Below the pieces are notes generated by a model, which was not told the origin of the DNA, did no database searches, and worked only from the letters and a program-made list of their open reading frames with translations. A stretch of DNA of 64,000 nucleotides from Paenibacillus sp. PvR098 (GTDB lineage: Bacteria; Bacillota; Bacilli; Paenibacillales; NBRC-103111). Of the stretch, positions 24,961 to 34,765 are shown piece after piece. The DNA lies in contig NZ_JAFIBU010000001.1 in assembly GCF_017833255.1 (NCBI RefSeq), forward strand, positions 2,843,501 to 2,907,500. Direction: 5' to 3'. The translations under genes and the position numbers were made by a program. The stretch's first letter is position 1. Every line of letters starts with the position of its first letter.

Positions 24961-27720
24961 ATGAATGGAAGGGAAGGAAACTTATTCTTCCCTAGAAGGG
25001 ACATGGATATGTTCAAATTAAAAAGAACGAGCATCCGTACAAAAATTGCCCTGGGCTATCTGGCCATTCTTCTTTGTCTCGGATTCTCTACCTTCGTCCT
25101 CATGGACCAAATGTACACCCGGCAGACAGAGATTCAACATATGATCAGTCATGATCTGGAAACCAATCATTTATCGAACAGGATTGAAAAGCATGTGCTA
25201 GACATGGAGACCGGGTATAGAGGCTATGTCCTGACAGGCAACTCGACTTATCTGGAGCCTTATTACAAAGGAAAGCAGCAATGGCTTCAAGACTACAATA
25301 GGCTGCTTCTTTTGATTTCAGATGATACGCCGAGCCAGCAGCAAAATCTCGAAGCGATCAAATCTACAATTGAGGAGTGGATACTGACCTCCGAAGATCC
25401 CTCAATCGCGTTAACGGAACAAAGCAGAATCGAGCTCTTGAACCAAATGTATAAAGATGATCCCGGCAAAAAGCATATGGACCTGCTGAGGCAGCAGTTC
25501 GAAAGCCTCCGAAGCATAGAACAAGAGCGGACCGCCGCTCGCATATCGGAGCTCGAAAGTAAAATCACCCTGCTGAAAACCGAGCTCTATCTGCTAGTAT
25601 TGGCGGCTATTCCCATTTCCATTATAATTACCTTCCTCATTTCAAACTCCATCGTGGAGCCGATCCGGCAGGTAGTCGGTACGATCCGAAGCATCGCATC
25701 GTCCGAAAACAATTTGACGACCCGCATCAAAGTCCATACCAAGGATGAGATCCGCGATCTGGCCGAGGTGACCAACCTGCTTCTGGACAGTTTTGAGCAT
25801 CAGAACTGGCTGAAGTCGACCATTGCAGAAACGGCGACGATATACCAAGGCAAAGTTAACGTAACCGAGCTGGCGCAATCTTTCCTTAATAAGCTGGCCG
25901 TTCTGCTCAATGCTACACACGGCGTGTTCTATATAAAGTCCGGCTTCGGAGAGCCGAACAAGCTGATAAAAGCGGCCACCTATGCGGAATCGGGGGATTT
26001 ACCGGCGAAGAATACGATATGGATCGGTGAAGGATTGGTCGGTCAAGCAGCGCAGGAACAGAAAGTGATTTCCGTCCCTGACATTCCTCCCGATTATGTT
26101 CAGATTAGCTCGAGTTTCGGGAACGCCCCGCCGCGCAGCTTGCTGATCTTTCCGGTGACCTTCGAAGGTGAGGTAGAGGCCGTCATTGAGCTCGCTTCAC
26201 TGAAGTCGTTTACCCCGCTTCAGCTAGAGCTGCTGGAACAAATCCGCGATTCCTTCGGTATCGCCGTTCACAGCGTCGCCGGCCGCATGGAGCTGGAACG
26301 GCTGTACTGCGAGTCTCAAGCTTTGACCGAGGAGCTGCAGTCGTATTCCACGAAGCTGCGAATCCAGCAGGAAGCCTTAATCGCAACCAACGAGTCGCTG
26401 CGACAGTCGGAAGAAAGGCTTCAATGGCAAAAGCACGCTTTAGAGCAGCAGGCTGAGGACCTTTCAGCCATGTCCAAGTATAAATCCGAGTTTCTCGCCA
26501 ACATGTCTCATGAATTGAGAACCCCGCTGAATAGCATGCTGATTTTGTCTCAATTGCTTGCCGACAATAAAGAGGGGAACCTGACCGACAAACAAAAAGA
26601 ATTCGCCCAGACGATCTACTCCTCTGGCTGCGACCTCCTCCGCCTGATCGACGAGATTCTTGATTTATCGAAGGTGGAAGCAGGGAAAATGGAGTTGAAC
26701 CTAGAGCTGTGCAGCCTCGAAAGCCTGACAGACAATTTGGCCCGAAGCTTCGACCCTGTGGCGGATAAGAAAGGCATTCGATTTCATATTCAGTACGGTC
26801 AGAACGTGCCGAGTGAGATCTACACCGACGAATACCGACTTCAGCAAATTTTGCGCAACTTTTTGTCTAATGCGTTCAAATTCACCTCGAAAGGCAGTGT
26901 ATCGCTGCGCATCGAGCGCATGACCCATATATTCCGGAATGACGACGAAGACGTTATTCCTGCTATCGCCTTCTCCGTTATGGATACAGGCATCGGAATT
27001 CCCTCAGATAAGCTGGACTTGATTTTTGAAGCTTTCCGACAGGTGGACGGATCCACGGTACGCAAATACGGCGGCACAGGGCTTGGACTGACCATCAGCC
27101 GGGAGCTGTCTCGCCTGCTCGGCGGAAGCATTCGCGTCGAAAGCTCAAGTGGTGCAGGCAGCCGCTTCACCCTTTATTTGCCCGAAAACCTTAAATCTCC
27201 AATCATTTCACCGAATACAAGTGAGTCGGATTTAGAAGTTGCCGCTTCCTCCGCCGACAACGTGCAAAGCAGCTATCTCGCCGAGGTCTATCATACTCTC
27301 GAGGAGACCGAGACCACGGCTGACGGACGGGAAAATGCAGAGCACATGTTCGCAGATAAAAACGTATTATTGGTGGAAGACGACATCCGTAATGTTTTCG
27401 CCCTGTCCAGTGTTTTGGAGAAGCTGCGGATGAACGTGATCTATGCCGATAACGGCCGGGATGCGCTGACACAGTTGGAAAGCCTGCCTGAAATCGATCT
27501 CATCTTAATGGACATCATGATGCCGGAGATGGGCGGCTTGGAGACCATAAGGCAAATCCGCAGCATACCGGAATACGAGCAGGTGCCCATCATCGCTTTG
27601 TCGGCGAAAGTCATGGCGGAAGACAGGCAGCAAAGCCTGGAGGCCGGCGCATCCGACTACATCAGAAAACCGGTCGACTTGTCCAAGCTGCTGTCCATGC
27701 TGGCCCGGGTCATGAATTGA
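24961..27720 (+). CDS. Membrane hybrid sensor histidine kinase with CHASE3, GAF and receiver domains
   Basis: 919 residues. Domain order: membrane helix (~27-47), CHASE3-type extracellular sensor (~55-205, with METGYRGYVLTG), second helix (~210-230), HAMP, GAF (~285-440), coiled coil, HisKA (phospho-acceptor in FLANMSHELRTPLN), HATPase (DTGIGIP, GGTGLGLTI) and a C-terminal receiver (VLLVEDD, phospho-acceptor Asp in LILMDIMMPEMGG, Lys in YIRKPVD). AAGGG lies 5 bases before ATG 24961; an internal ATG at 25003 is also possible. No cognate response regulator gene is adjacent, so the phosphorelay partner is unknown. It is divergent from ppc, with 143 bp between. Confidence 0.93.
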   Translation: MNGREGNLFFPRRDMDMFKLKRTSIRTKIALGYLAILLCLGFSTFVLMDQMYTRQTEIQHMISHDLETNHLSNRIEKHVLDMETGYRGYVLTGNSTYLEPYYKGKQQWLQDYNRLLLLISDDTPSQQQNLEAIKSTIEEWILTSEDPSIALTEQSRIELLNQMYKDDPGKKHMDLLRQQFESLRSIEQERTAARISELESKITLLKTELYLLVLAAIPISIIITFLISNSIVEPIRQVVGTIRSIASSENNLTTRIKVHTKDEIRDLAEVTNLLLDSFEHQNWLKSTIAETATIYQGKVNVTELAQSFLNKLAVLLNATHGVFYIKSGFGEPNKLIKAATYAESGDLPAKNTIWIGEGLVGQAAQEQKVISVPDIPPDYVQISSSFGNAPPRSLLIFPVTFEGEVEAVIELASLKSFTPLQLELLEQIRDSFGIAVHSVAGRMELERLYCESQALTEELQSYSTKLRIQQEALIATNESLRQSEERLQWQKHALEQQAEDLSAMSKYKSEFLANMSHELRTPLNSMLILSQLLADNKEGNLTDKQKEFAQTIYSSGCDLLRLIDEILDLSKVEAGKMELNLELCSLESLTDNLARSFDPVADKKGIRFHIQYGQNVPSEIYTDEYRLQQILRNFLSNAFKFTSKGSVSLRIERMTHIFRNDDEDVIPAIAFSVMDTGIGIPSDKLDLIFEAFRQVDGSTVRKYGGTGLGLTISRELSRLLGGSIRVESSSGAGSRFTLYLPENLKSPIISPNTSESDLEVAASSADNVQSSYLAEVYHTLEETETTADGRENAEHMFADKNVLLVEDDIRNVFALSSVLEKLRMNVIYADNGRDALTQLESLPEIDLILMDIMMPEMGGLETIRQIRSIPEYEQVPIIALSAKVMAEDRQQSLEAGASDYIRKPVDLSKLLSMLARVMN

Positions 27721-27723
27721 ATG

Positions 27724-27757
27724 AAACCGTCATGCCTAACCGGCTGACGGTTTTTTT
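27724..27757 (+). terminator. Rho-independent terminator of the kinase gene
   Basis: Stem AAACCGTCA/TGACGGTTT followed by a run of T, directly after the stop codon. Confidence 0.88.
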
Positions 27758-27837
27758 GCATGTGTTTAAAGGTCAGTTCCACAGGTTAATAGGTTGATAG
27801 GTTGATAAACCGCCTTACGGGAGAAGGAGCTGACGCT

Positions 27838-29583
27838 ATGCTTTGGGAATGCTTTTATCACGTTTCTCACAGTAACTGGGCCTATGCCTATGATAACGAA
27901 ACTGTGCATCTTCGAATCCGTACCAAACGCGACGATGTAGAAGAAATACACGCCGTAACAGGAGACAAGTACGATTGGGATCGTACGTATGCGGAATACC
28001 CGATGATGAAGACTGCTTCGGATGCCATGTTCGATTACTGGGAGGCGTATCTCAAACCCGCTTACCGCCGGGTTTCCTACGGATTCCGACTCAGGTCGGG
28101 AGAGGAGACAGCCTGGATGGTCGAAACCGGAATTTACGGTGAACCACCCACCCCGCCAGGAGGATACTTCGACTTTCCTTACATCCACGAAATTGATACG
28201 CACTCGGCTCCGGACTGGGCGAAATCGGCCGTATTTTATCAAATATTCCCTGACCGCTTCGCAAACGGCAATCCGGACAACGATCCGGAAGGAACCGAGG
28301 AGTGGGGAAACCAACCGACAACGGACAACCTATTTGGCGGAGACCTGCAGGGCATCATCGATCATCTCGATTACATAGAAGATTTAGGCGTCAACGCGCT
28401 TTATCTTACGCCGGTATTTCGCTCCCCATCCAATCATAAGTACGACACGCTGGATTACAAAAAGGTAGACCCTCAGTTCGGGAATATCGATACCTTAAAA
28501 ACATTGGTGGAAGCCTGCCACGAACGAGGTATCCGCGTCATGCTGGATGCCGTATTCAACCACTGCAGCGTGGAGTTCCCTCCGTTTCAAGACTTGGTCA
28601 AGAACGGCGAGGACTCCATGTACGTCGACTGGTTTCACGTACGCAAGTATCCGCTGGAGGTACAAGACGGCATTCCCACTTATGATACCTTCGGATTTTT
28701 CGAGCACATGCCCAAGTTCAACACCGCGAACCCGGAAGTAAGGCAATACTTGCTGGATATAGCCGAGTATTGGATCAAGGAAGTTGATATCGATGGCTGG
28801 AGGCTTGATGTAGCTAACGAAATCGACCATCAATTTTGGCGTGACTTCCGCAAGGTCGTCAAAACGGCTAAGCCTGAGGCGTATATCGTTGGCGAGGTGT
28901 GGAACGACTCCATGAAATGGCTGCTCGGAGATCAGTTCGATTCGGTGATGAACTATCCCTTCTCCTCCAAAGTGCTGGAGTTTTTCTCCGGGTCTTATAT
29001 CGACGGACATACCTTCTCAAGCAGCATGGGCCACCTGCTCATGCGTTATCCGCAGCAAACGAACGAAGTCATCTTCAACCTGCTCTGCAGCCATGATACA
29101 CCCCGCATGCTCACACGCGTCGGTGAAGACAAACGAAGACTCAAGCTTTGCGTCGTTTTTCTGCTGACCTATATGGGGACGCCCTGCATCTTCTACGGCG
29201 ATGAAATCGGTTTAAGTGGCGGGGATGACCCTGATTGCCGCAAATGCATGGAGTGGGACCCGGAAAGACAGGATAATGAGCTTTATGATTTCTATAAACT
29301 GATGATCGCGCTGCGCAAAGAATACGATGTCCTTCGTAAGGGGAGTTTTCGCTTCTTGAAGGCCGATTCCGGCGATTCACGAATCATCTATGAGCGGATC
29401 GATGACAGCATGCATTTTACCATATGGATGAATAACACGGAAGAAGAGACGGTACTGAGCCATCCGATGGAAACGAGCGATTGGAAGGATGCACTCTCGG
29501 GTCAGGAGGCACTTCCCGAGGACGGCATGATGAACATTAAGCTGGATCCGCTCGGGTATCGCATTTTGTATCGCTCACTCTAA
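27838..29583 (+). CDS. Neopullulanase/cyclomaltodextrinase-type GH13 alpha-glycosidase
   Basis: An N-terminal CBM34-like beta domain (~1-120, typical of the GH13_20 subfamily) precedes a GH13 TIM barrel. Catalytic residues are visible as D324 (GWRLDVANEID), E353 (IVGEVW) and D420 (CSHDTPR); the VFNH motif lies near residue 240. A C-terminal beta domain ends the 581-residue protein. It hydrolyses alpha-1,4 and alpha-1,6 bonds of maltodextrins, cyclodextrins or pullulan; exact preference cannot be read from sequence. No signal peptide, so cytoplasmic. ATG 27838 is preceded by AAGGAG. It is followed by the AI-2E family gene with 44 bp between, so cotranscription is possible. Confidence 0.92.
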   Translation: MLWECFYHVSHSNWAYAYDNETVHLRIRTKRDDVEEIHAVTGDKYDWDRTYAEYPMMKTASDAMFDYWEAYLKPAYRRVSYGFRLRSGEETAWMVETGIYGEPPTPPGGYFDFPYIHEIDTHSAPDWAKSAVFYQIFPDRFANGNPDNDPEGTEEWGNQPTTDNLFGGDLQGIIDHLDYIEDLGVNALYLTPVFRSPSNHKYDTLDYKKVDPQFGNIDTLKTLVEACHERGIRVMLDAVFNHCSVEFPPFQDLVKNGEDSMYVDWFHVRKYPLEVQDGIPTYDTFGFFEHMPKFNTANPEVRQYLLDIAEYWIKEVDIDGWRLDVANEIDHQFWRDFRKVVKTAKPEAYIVGEVWNDSMKWLLGDQFDSVMNYPFSSKVLEFFSGSYIDGHTFSSSMGHLLMRYPQQTNEVIFNLLCSHDTPRMLTRVGEDKRRLKLCVVFLLTYMGTPCIFYGDEIGLSGGDDPDCRKCMEWDPERQDNELYDFYKLMIALRKEYDVLRKGSFRFLKADSGDSRIIYERIDDSMHFTIWMNNTEEETVLSHPMETSDWKDALSGQEALPEDGMMNIKLDPLGYRILYRSL

Positions 29584-29627
29584 GGCTTCATCGGCAGCAA
29601 CAGGTATAAAGAAGTGGAGTGGTCCTT

Positions 29628-30689
29628 GTGCCGCAGAGTCGTTGGTTCCGTATCAGCCTTGGTCTGATCCTGCTGCTGATTATTATCAATTTATTCAACC
29701 AAATCAGCTTTCTGTTTGTGCCGATCTACACCATGGCCAAGATGCTGCTGATTCCATTCGCCGCGGCGGGCTTCTTCTACTACCTACTGCGTCCACTAGT
29801 TCACCTCTGGGAGCGTCGGGGGATGAAGCGTAAGGAAGCTACGCTGCTGATTTATGTGGTCTTGACCGCTTTTACCGCGCTGCTCATGATCGGCCTAGGT
29901 CCCATGCTTCAGAGTCAGTTAAATCTCTTTCTGGAAAATGTGCCTGAGCTTCTGGAGGCGCTGCGCGTACAGTTGGAGCATTTCGAAGAAAATCGTTTTC
30001 TTGCCGCATTCTTTCCGTCAGACAGCTTTGATCTCACGGCCAAAGTGTCGGATTGGGTAAACCGCAGCATCACCTTAGCTACGAACTACGTTACCGGTTT
30101 AATCAGTCTGGTAACTAGTACGCTACTGATCCTGACGGCGATCCCCGTCATTTTGTATTACTGGCTGACGGAGGGGCATTATGCGAAGCAAGCGCTTCTG
30201 GACTGGCTCCCTGAGAGAGTGAATTCCGTCGCGGAAGAGCTGCTGACAGAGATCGATAGTGTGCTGGGTGAATTTACGATCGGCCGTATCGTAGTCTGTC
30301 TTGTGGTGGGCGTCATGGTCTATGCCGGATTCCTTCTGATCGGCCTCCCTTATCCGATGCTGCTCGCCCTCTTCGCCATGGTCATGAATCTGATACCTCT
30401 CATCGGTCCGATGATCGGTACGATTCCAAGCTTTATTGTCGCATTTACGGAATCCTCTGTCATGGCCGTGTGGGTCATCGTCATCGTTGTAGTGGCCAAG
30501 CTGGCCGATAACATATTAGTCTCGCCGCAAGTATTCAGCAACCGGATGGACCTGCACCCGTTAACCGTGCTTCTCCTGCTGATCATATCTGCGGAAGCAG
30601 CGGGAATTCTCGGCATGATATTCGTCATTCCGGTATATATGGTTGTCAAAATTATGTGGCTTCGCTTCCGGCCGAGGCTGAGCACTTGA
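29628..30689 (+). CDS. AI-2E family (YtvI-like) membrane transporter
   Basis: About 353 residues with seven to eight hydrophobic segments: two near the N-terminus (~10-60), one near 75-95, one near 165-185 and a cluster from ~220 to 345. The intervening loop at ~100-150 is soluble and predicted helical. These are features of the AI-2E_transport family (DUF20), whose members export small molecules or sodium; the substrate here is unknown. GTG 29628 is chosen because GGAG lies 8 bases upstream. Genes in this family near sugar enzymes are not functionally informative. Confidence 0.86.
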   Translation: MPQSRWFRISLGLILLLIIINLFNQISFLFVPIYTMAKMLLIPFAAAGFFYYLLRPLVHLWERRGMKRKEATLLIYVVLTAFTALLMIGLGPMLQSQLNLFLENVPELLEALRVQLEHFEENRFLAAFFPSDSFDLTAKVSDWVNRSITLATNYVTGLISLVTSTLLILTAIPVILYYWLTEGHYAKQALLDWLPERVNSVAEELLTEIDSVLGEFTIGRIVVCLVVGVMVYAGFLLIGLPYPMLLALFAMVMNLIPLIGPMIGTIPSFIVAFTESSVMAVWVIVIVVVAKLADNILVSPQVFSNRMDLHPLTVLLLLIISAEAAGILGMIFVIPVYMVVKIMWLRFRPRLST

Positions 30690-30709
30690 TATAACAGGAG
30701 GAAAAAGAG

Positions 30710-31531
30710 ATGAATACCAATCCAGTGCAATCGGGTGTTGGCAAGGACAGACGCATGGAAGGACAAGTGGCGCTCGTCACCGGCGGAGGGTCGGGGATCG
30801 GTAAAGCTTCCGCTCTGCTTCTTAGCGAGCATGGAGCAAAGGTGTGTATCCTTGGAAGAACTGCGGAAGAGCTCGACGAAACGAAAAAGCAAATCGAAGC
30901 ACGCGGCGGCGAAGCGATGGCTGTAGTCGCGGATATCTCTGTCCCAAGCGATATGGAGGCAGCTGTAAAGCAAACCGTAAATCACTGGGGCCGTCTCGAT
31001 GTTGTTTGCGCCAATGCCGGCATCAACGGCGTCATGACCTCGATCGAGGACATGGAAGTTGACGATTGGCAGCAGGTGGTGGACATTAACCTAAGAGGTA
31101 CCTTCCTCACAGTGAAGTATGCAGTGCCTTACATGAAAACAAGCGGTGGCAGTATCATCATCACCAGCTCCATCAACGGCAATCGGGTATTCTCTAACTT
31201 AGGCTTCAGCACCTACAGCACCACCAAGGCCGGCCAAGTCGCCTTCATGAAGATGGCTGCCCTGGAGCTGGCGCAATACCGTATTCGCGTCAATGCCATA
31301 TGCCCTGGCGCGATTGAAACCAACATTGACGATAGCACGCATAAACGTCCGGCGCTGGAGGAGATTCGCATTCCAGTAGAGTTCCCTGAGGGCGACCAAC
31401 CGCTTGCTCGCGGCCCAGGGTCCTCGGAGCAGGTGGCGGATCTGGTGCTTTTCCTGGCCGGCAAAGCGTCTTCCCACATTTCAGGCACCGAAATTTACAT
31501 CGACGGCGCGGAATCGCTGCTTCGGGGATAA
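30710..31531 (+). CDS. Short-chain dehydrogenase/reductase
   Basis: A classical SDR of 273 residues. NAD(P)-binding TGGGSGIGKA lies near 25-34, NAG in CANAGING near 100, and the catalytic Ser, Tyr and Lys in IITSSINGN and YSTTKAG. AGGAGG lies 6 bases before ATG 30710. The N-terminal 12 residues before MEGQVALVTGG are not conserved in type and could be untranslated. Substrate unknown. A bidirectional terminator follows. Confidence 0.9.
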   Translation: MNTNPVQSGVGKDRRMEGQVALVTGGGSGIGKASALLLSEHGAKVCILGRTAEELDETKKQIEARGGEAMAVVADISVPSDMEAAVKQTVNHWGRLDVVCANAGINGVMTSIEDMEVDDWQQVVDINLRGTFLTVKYAVPYMKTSGGSIIITSSINGNRVFSNLGFSTYSTTKAGQVAFMKMAALELAQYRIRVNAICPGAIETNIDDSTHKRPALEEIRIPVEFPEGDQPLARGPGSSEQVADLVLFLAGKASSHISGTEIYIDGAESLLRG

Positions 31532-31532
31532 A

Positions 31533-31568
31533 CAAAGGGCTGCCCCTCTTCTAAGGGGCGGCCCTTTG
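31533..31568. terminator. Bidirectional terminator between SDR and GH4 genes
   Basis: Inverted repeat CAAAGGGC-T-GCCCCT / AGGGGC-G-GCCCTTTG sits between two convergent genes. Confidence 0.8.
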
Positions 31569-31580
31569 AGGCTTTTATGA

Positions 31581-32918
31581 TCAGATGCTTCCTATCTTGG
31601 ACACGGACGGATTCAATACATAATTCCGCCCTTTGGTAAACTGAGGCAATAAAACCGCATGGGCGTGCAATAATTCTTGGGTCATATCCCAGATTTCATC
31701 TAAAGACAGTACGGATGAGGTATGCGGATCCAGCATCACCGCTTGATACACATAATCCACATTCCCTGTGAGCACGGCCTCAACCGTTAACTGCTGAACA
31801 TTAATATTGGTCATGTTCATGGCTGCCAGCTGCGGCGGAAGGTCGCCCACATAGCAAGGCTGAATTCCGCCCTTATTCACAAGGCAAGGTACTTCCACGC
31901 ATGAATTTTGCGGCAGGTTGGTAATTAAGCGGGTATTCAGAACGTTCCCCCATATGACACGGTCCGTTCCCGTTTCAATTGAATGAATAATCGGAGCGCC
32001 GTATTCATGGCTTTTTTCCGTTTCGAACGATTCGCCGTTCTCGATCTTCCGCTTCGTTTCCTCAAACCGCAGCAGATTCCTCTCGCTGCGGCGAATATAC
32101 TCGTCAATCGGAATATCAAAATGCTGAATCAAATCGTCTCGTTTATTGAAATAAGGCGTGTATTCAGACATATGCTCACTGGATTCGGTAACAAAAAAGT
32201 TCAATCGACGCATCATTTCAAAACGAACCTTGTCTTGCGCGAAAATCTCCACTTTATCCATCGCTTGAAAGAGCCTCGGGTATAAGTCTTCTCCCTTACG
32301 CTTTAACTCCAGAAACCAGGCCATATGGTTAATGCCGGCCACTTTATAATCCAGTTCTTCTATCGGAATATTAAGATAGGAAGCCAAATCATCTGCCGTA
32401 TTCTGTACACTGTGACAAAGTCCGACCGCCTTGACGGAGCTCGCCTTCGCTACGGCCAGCATAAGCATCGCCATCGGGTTCGTGTAGTTTAACAAGAGAG
32501 CATCGGGACATACCTCTTCCATGTCACGGCAAAAATCCAGCATAACCGGGGCTGTACGCAATGCTCTGAACACGCCGCCAATACCTAGTGTATCGGCAAT
32601 GGTCTGCTTCACGCCATATTTTTTAGGGATTTCAAAGTCCTTCAGGGTGGCCTCATGCAGGCCCACCTGAATGAGGTTCAGCACATAATTAGCACCCGTT
32701 AAGGCTGCCTTGCGATCGAGCGTTGCTTCCACTCGCGCTTTATTGCCATGCTGCTCCACCAATTTTTTTGCCATTTGCTCAGCGGTCTGCAAGCGGACCG
32801 GTTGGATATCGGTTAAACTGAAGGTACTGTCTGAAAGCTCGGGATACGATAAAATATCGGAAATTAATCGTTTCGCAAAAACTACGCTTCCCGCTCCAAT
32901 AATCGTAATCTTAGCCAT
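31581..32918 (-). CDS. GH4 family glycosidase (MelA-like alpha-galactosidase/alpha-glucosidase)
   Basis: GH4 enzymes use NAD+ and a divalent metal to cleave glycosides by an oxidation-elimination mechanism. Dinucleotide-binding [11 protein letters not shown] at residues 5-15, LTDI at ~38, metal-site GLCHSVQNT near 170 and NHMAW near 198 are visible. The closest type by feel is MelA. Length 445 is normal. It is the last gene of a sugar operon (regulator, binding protein, two permeases, GH4), so it probably hydrolyses the imported alpha-galactoside or related sugar inside the cell. No ATPase subunit is encoded here; a shared MsmX-type ATPase elsewhere is expected. Confidence 0.9.
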   Translation of the reverse strand: MAKITIIGAGSVVFAKRLISDILSYPELSDSTFSLTDIQPVRLQTAEQMAKKLVEQHGNKARVEATLDRKAALTGANYVLNLIQVGLHEATLKDFEIPKKYGVKQTIADTLGIGGVFRALRTAPVMLDFCRDMEEVCPDALLLNYTNPMAMLMLAVAKASSVKAVGLCHSVQNTADDLASYLNIPIEELDYKVAGINHMAWFLELKRKGEDLYPRLFQAMDKVEIFAQDKVRFEMMRRLNFFVTESSEHMSEYTPYFNKRDDLIQHFDIPIDEYIRRSERNLLRFEETKRKIENGESFETEKSHEYGAPIIHSIETGTDRVIWGNVLNTRLITNLPQNSCVEVPCLVNKGGIQPCYVGDLPPQLAAMNMTNINVQQLTVEAVLTGNVDYVYQAVMLDPHTSSVLSLDEIWDMTQELLHAHAVLLPQFTKGRNYVLNPSVSKIGSI

Positions 32919-32962
32919 GGTTGGTCCCTCCCAATGAATGATGTTATCTCTCTTCTATTTGA

Positions 32963-33850
32963 TTATTCTTTCGTACCTGAGCTGACCATCCCTTGAACAA
33001 AATAACGCTGGAACAGCAAGAACACAATCATGATCGGGATGATGGAAAGCAGCGTCAGACACATGGTCATCGTCCAATCAATGTAATGCTCCCCTTTGAC
33101 CATCGCCAAGCCCAGTTGGACAGTGTACATGCTCTTCTCGGAGACGGCAATCAGCGGCCAAATCAGATCGTTCCATCTCCACATGAAGGTGAAGATGACC
33201 AGCACGGCAATCAATGGCTTCACGTTAGGCAGGATGATCCGGTTAAAGATTTTCAACTCACCCGCACCGTCGATTCGCGCCGCTTCAATGAGGGAGTCGG
33301 GAATGTTCATGATATACTGCCTTGCTAAGAATAAGCCGAACGCCTCCGCGCCCCGCGGAACAATGAGCCCTGCGTAGGTATTGATCCAATCTAGCTCCTT
33401 CAGGATATAGAAGTTAGGTACCATAATGATTTGCGTGGGAATCATCAAGGTACTCAAAACCATCATAAAAAGCACCGTTTTCCCAACAAAGTTATATTTG
33501 GCGAAGGCATACCCGGCCAGACAGTTAATGAAGACCGTCATAACGACTGAGAAGACCGCAACAATCATGCTGTTCCCTACGTAGCCCATGAACGGCGCGG
33601 CATTCAACGCATCAGAGAAATTGCTCCACATGAGCTTCTCCGGAATAATATGTATCCTGCTTCCGGCCGCTTCCGCCGGAGTTTTTAATGCCGTTGAAAG
33701 CATCCAGATAAAAGGAAGCAAAAACAAGGCCGAACCTGCGCAAAGGATCAAAAAAATCATACTGGTTTTCCATGAATTTCGATTCAGCTTAGGGATCGAC
33801 GGGACCAGGATGGACCTTTTCTTAAGGCCGGTCACTTCATGTGCTTTCAT
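32963..33850 (-). CDS. Sugar ABC transporter permease (MalG/CUT1 type)
   Basis: Six predicted membrane helices and the permease EAA-like loop (EAARIDGAGELKIFNRIILPNVKP). 295 residues. Its start overlaps the upstream permease by 4 bp (ATGA), so the two are made together. Inner component of the same importer as 33847-34731 and 34766-36106. Confidence 0.94.
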   Translation of the reverse strand: MKAHEVTGLKKRSILVPSIPKLNRNSWKTSMIFLILCAGSALFLLPFIWMLSTALKTPAEAAGSRIHIIPEKLMWSNFSDALNAAPFMGYVGNSMIVAVFSVVMTVFINCLAGYAFAKYNFVGKTVLFMMVLSTLMIPTQIIMVPNFYILKELDWINTYAGLIVPRGAEAFGLFLARQYIMNIPDSLIEAARIDGAGELKIFNRIILPNVKPLIAVLVIFTFMWRWNDLIWPLIAVSEKSMYTVQLGLAMVKGEHYIDWTMTMCLTLLSIIPIMIVFLLFQRYFVQGMVSSGTKE

Positions 33851-34731
33851 CCTTTCTCCCTCCCTAATCTTAATTGAATCGCCGCCAAGACCATCATGAT
33901 CAGGAACAAAACCGCACCGAGCGCCGACCCGTATCCCATATCTCCTTCTACGAACGCTTTCTGGAAAATGTATTGGACAATGACGGTCGTAGAATGACCC
34001 GGACCTCCGTTCGTCATCGTGTAGATGAGATCAAACACCATAAACCCGTAAATCACAGAAATGACCAATACAAACGTTGTGGTATGTCTTAGCAGTGGTA
34101 AGGTCACATGCCAAAACTTTTGCCAACTGCTCGCGCCGTCAATTTCCGCCGCTTCATACAAGGAGTCCGGAATAGCTTGCAGGCCTGCCAAGTAAATAAC
34201 CAGACAATACCCGATTCGCACCCAAAGCGTCGTAATGATCACAGCGGGCATAGCCCAAGTAGTAGAGGAAAGCCAATTGACGCCTTCAATTCCAACAAAT
34301 TGAAACAGATGATTAAACAGGCCGTAGTTCGGATTATACATCCATGACCAGATCAAGCCTGTAGCCACCAAGGAAACCACGACAGGAGCAAAAAAGACGC
34401 CGCGAAAGAAAGAGCGTAGGGGAATCTTGCGGTTGAGCAAGATAGCCCCGGCCAAGCCTAAAGCCATACTTAAGGGAACGGTGCCTACCGTATAGTAGAG
34501 GGTATTCCATAGCGATATCCAGAATACGTTGTCCGTCAATAACTGATAGTAGTTACTCAAGCCTACGAAATTCGGTTTCCCCAGGATCGTCCACTTGTGA
34601 AAACTGATATAAAAGGTGAATAAGATCGGAAATATCATAAACACAAGGAACAAAAGGATATTCGGTGCAATAAATAGGTAAGGTGCTATTTTGATCGATC
34701 GTTTTTGATACCAACTCATCAGACTAGGCAC
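33847..34731 (-). CDS. Sugar ABC transporter permease (MalF/CUT1 type)
   Basis: Six predicted helices and the EAA-like loop (EAAEIDGASSWQKFWHVTLP). 294 residues. GTG start at 34731 with GGGGGG about 7 bases upstream. It pairs with the next permease and with the lipoprotein encoded 35 bp upstream. Confidence 0.94.
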   Translation of the reverse strand: MPSLMSWYQKRSIKIAPYLFIAPNILLFLVFMIFPILFTFYISFHKWTILGKPNFVGLSNYYQLLTDNVFWISLWNTLYYTVGTVPLSMALGLAGAILLNRKIPLRSFFRGVFFAPVVVSLVATGLIWSWMYNPNYGLFNHLFQFVGIEGVNWLSSTTWAMPAVIITTLWVRIGYCLVIYLAGLQAIPDSLYEAAEIDGASSWQKFWHVTLPLLRHTTTFVLVISVIYGFMVFDLIYTMTNGGPGHSTTVIVQYIFQKAFVEGDMGYGSALGAVLFLIMMVLAAIQLRLGREKG

Positions 34732-34765
34732 CGTTAGCCCCCCTACTCATTATTCACTTCATAAA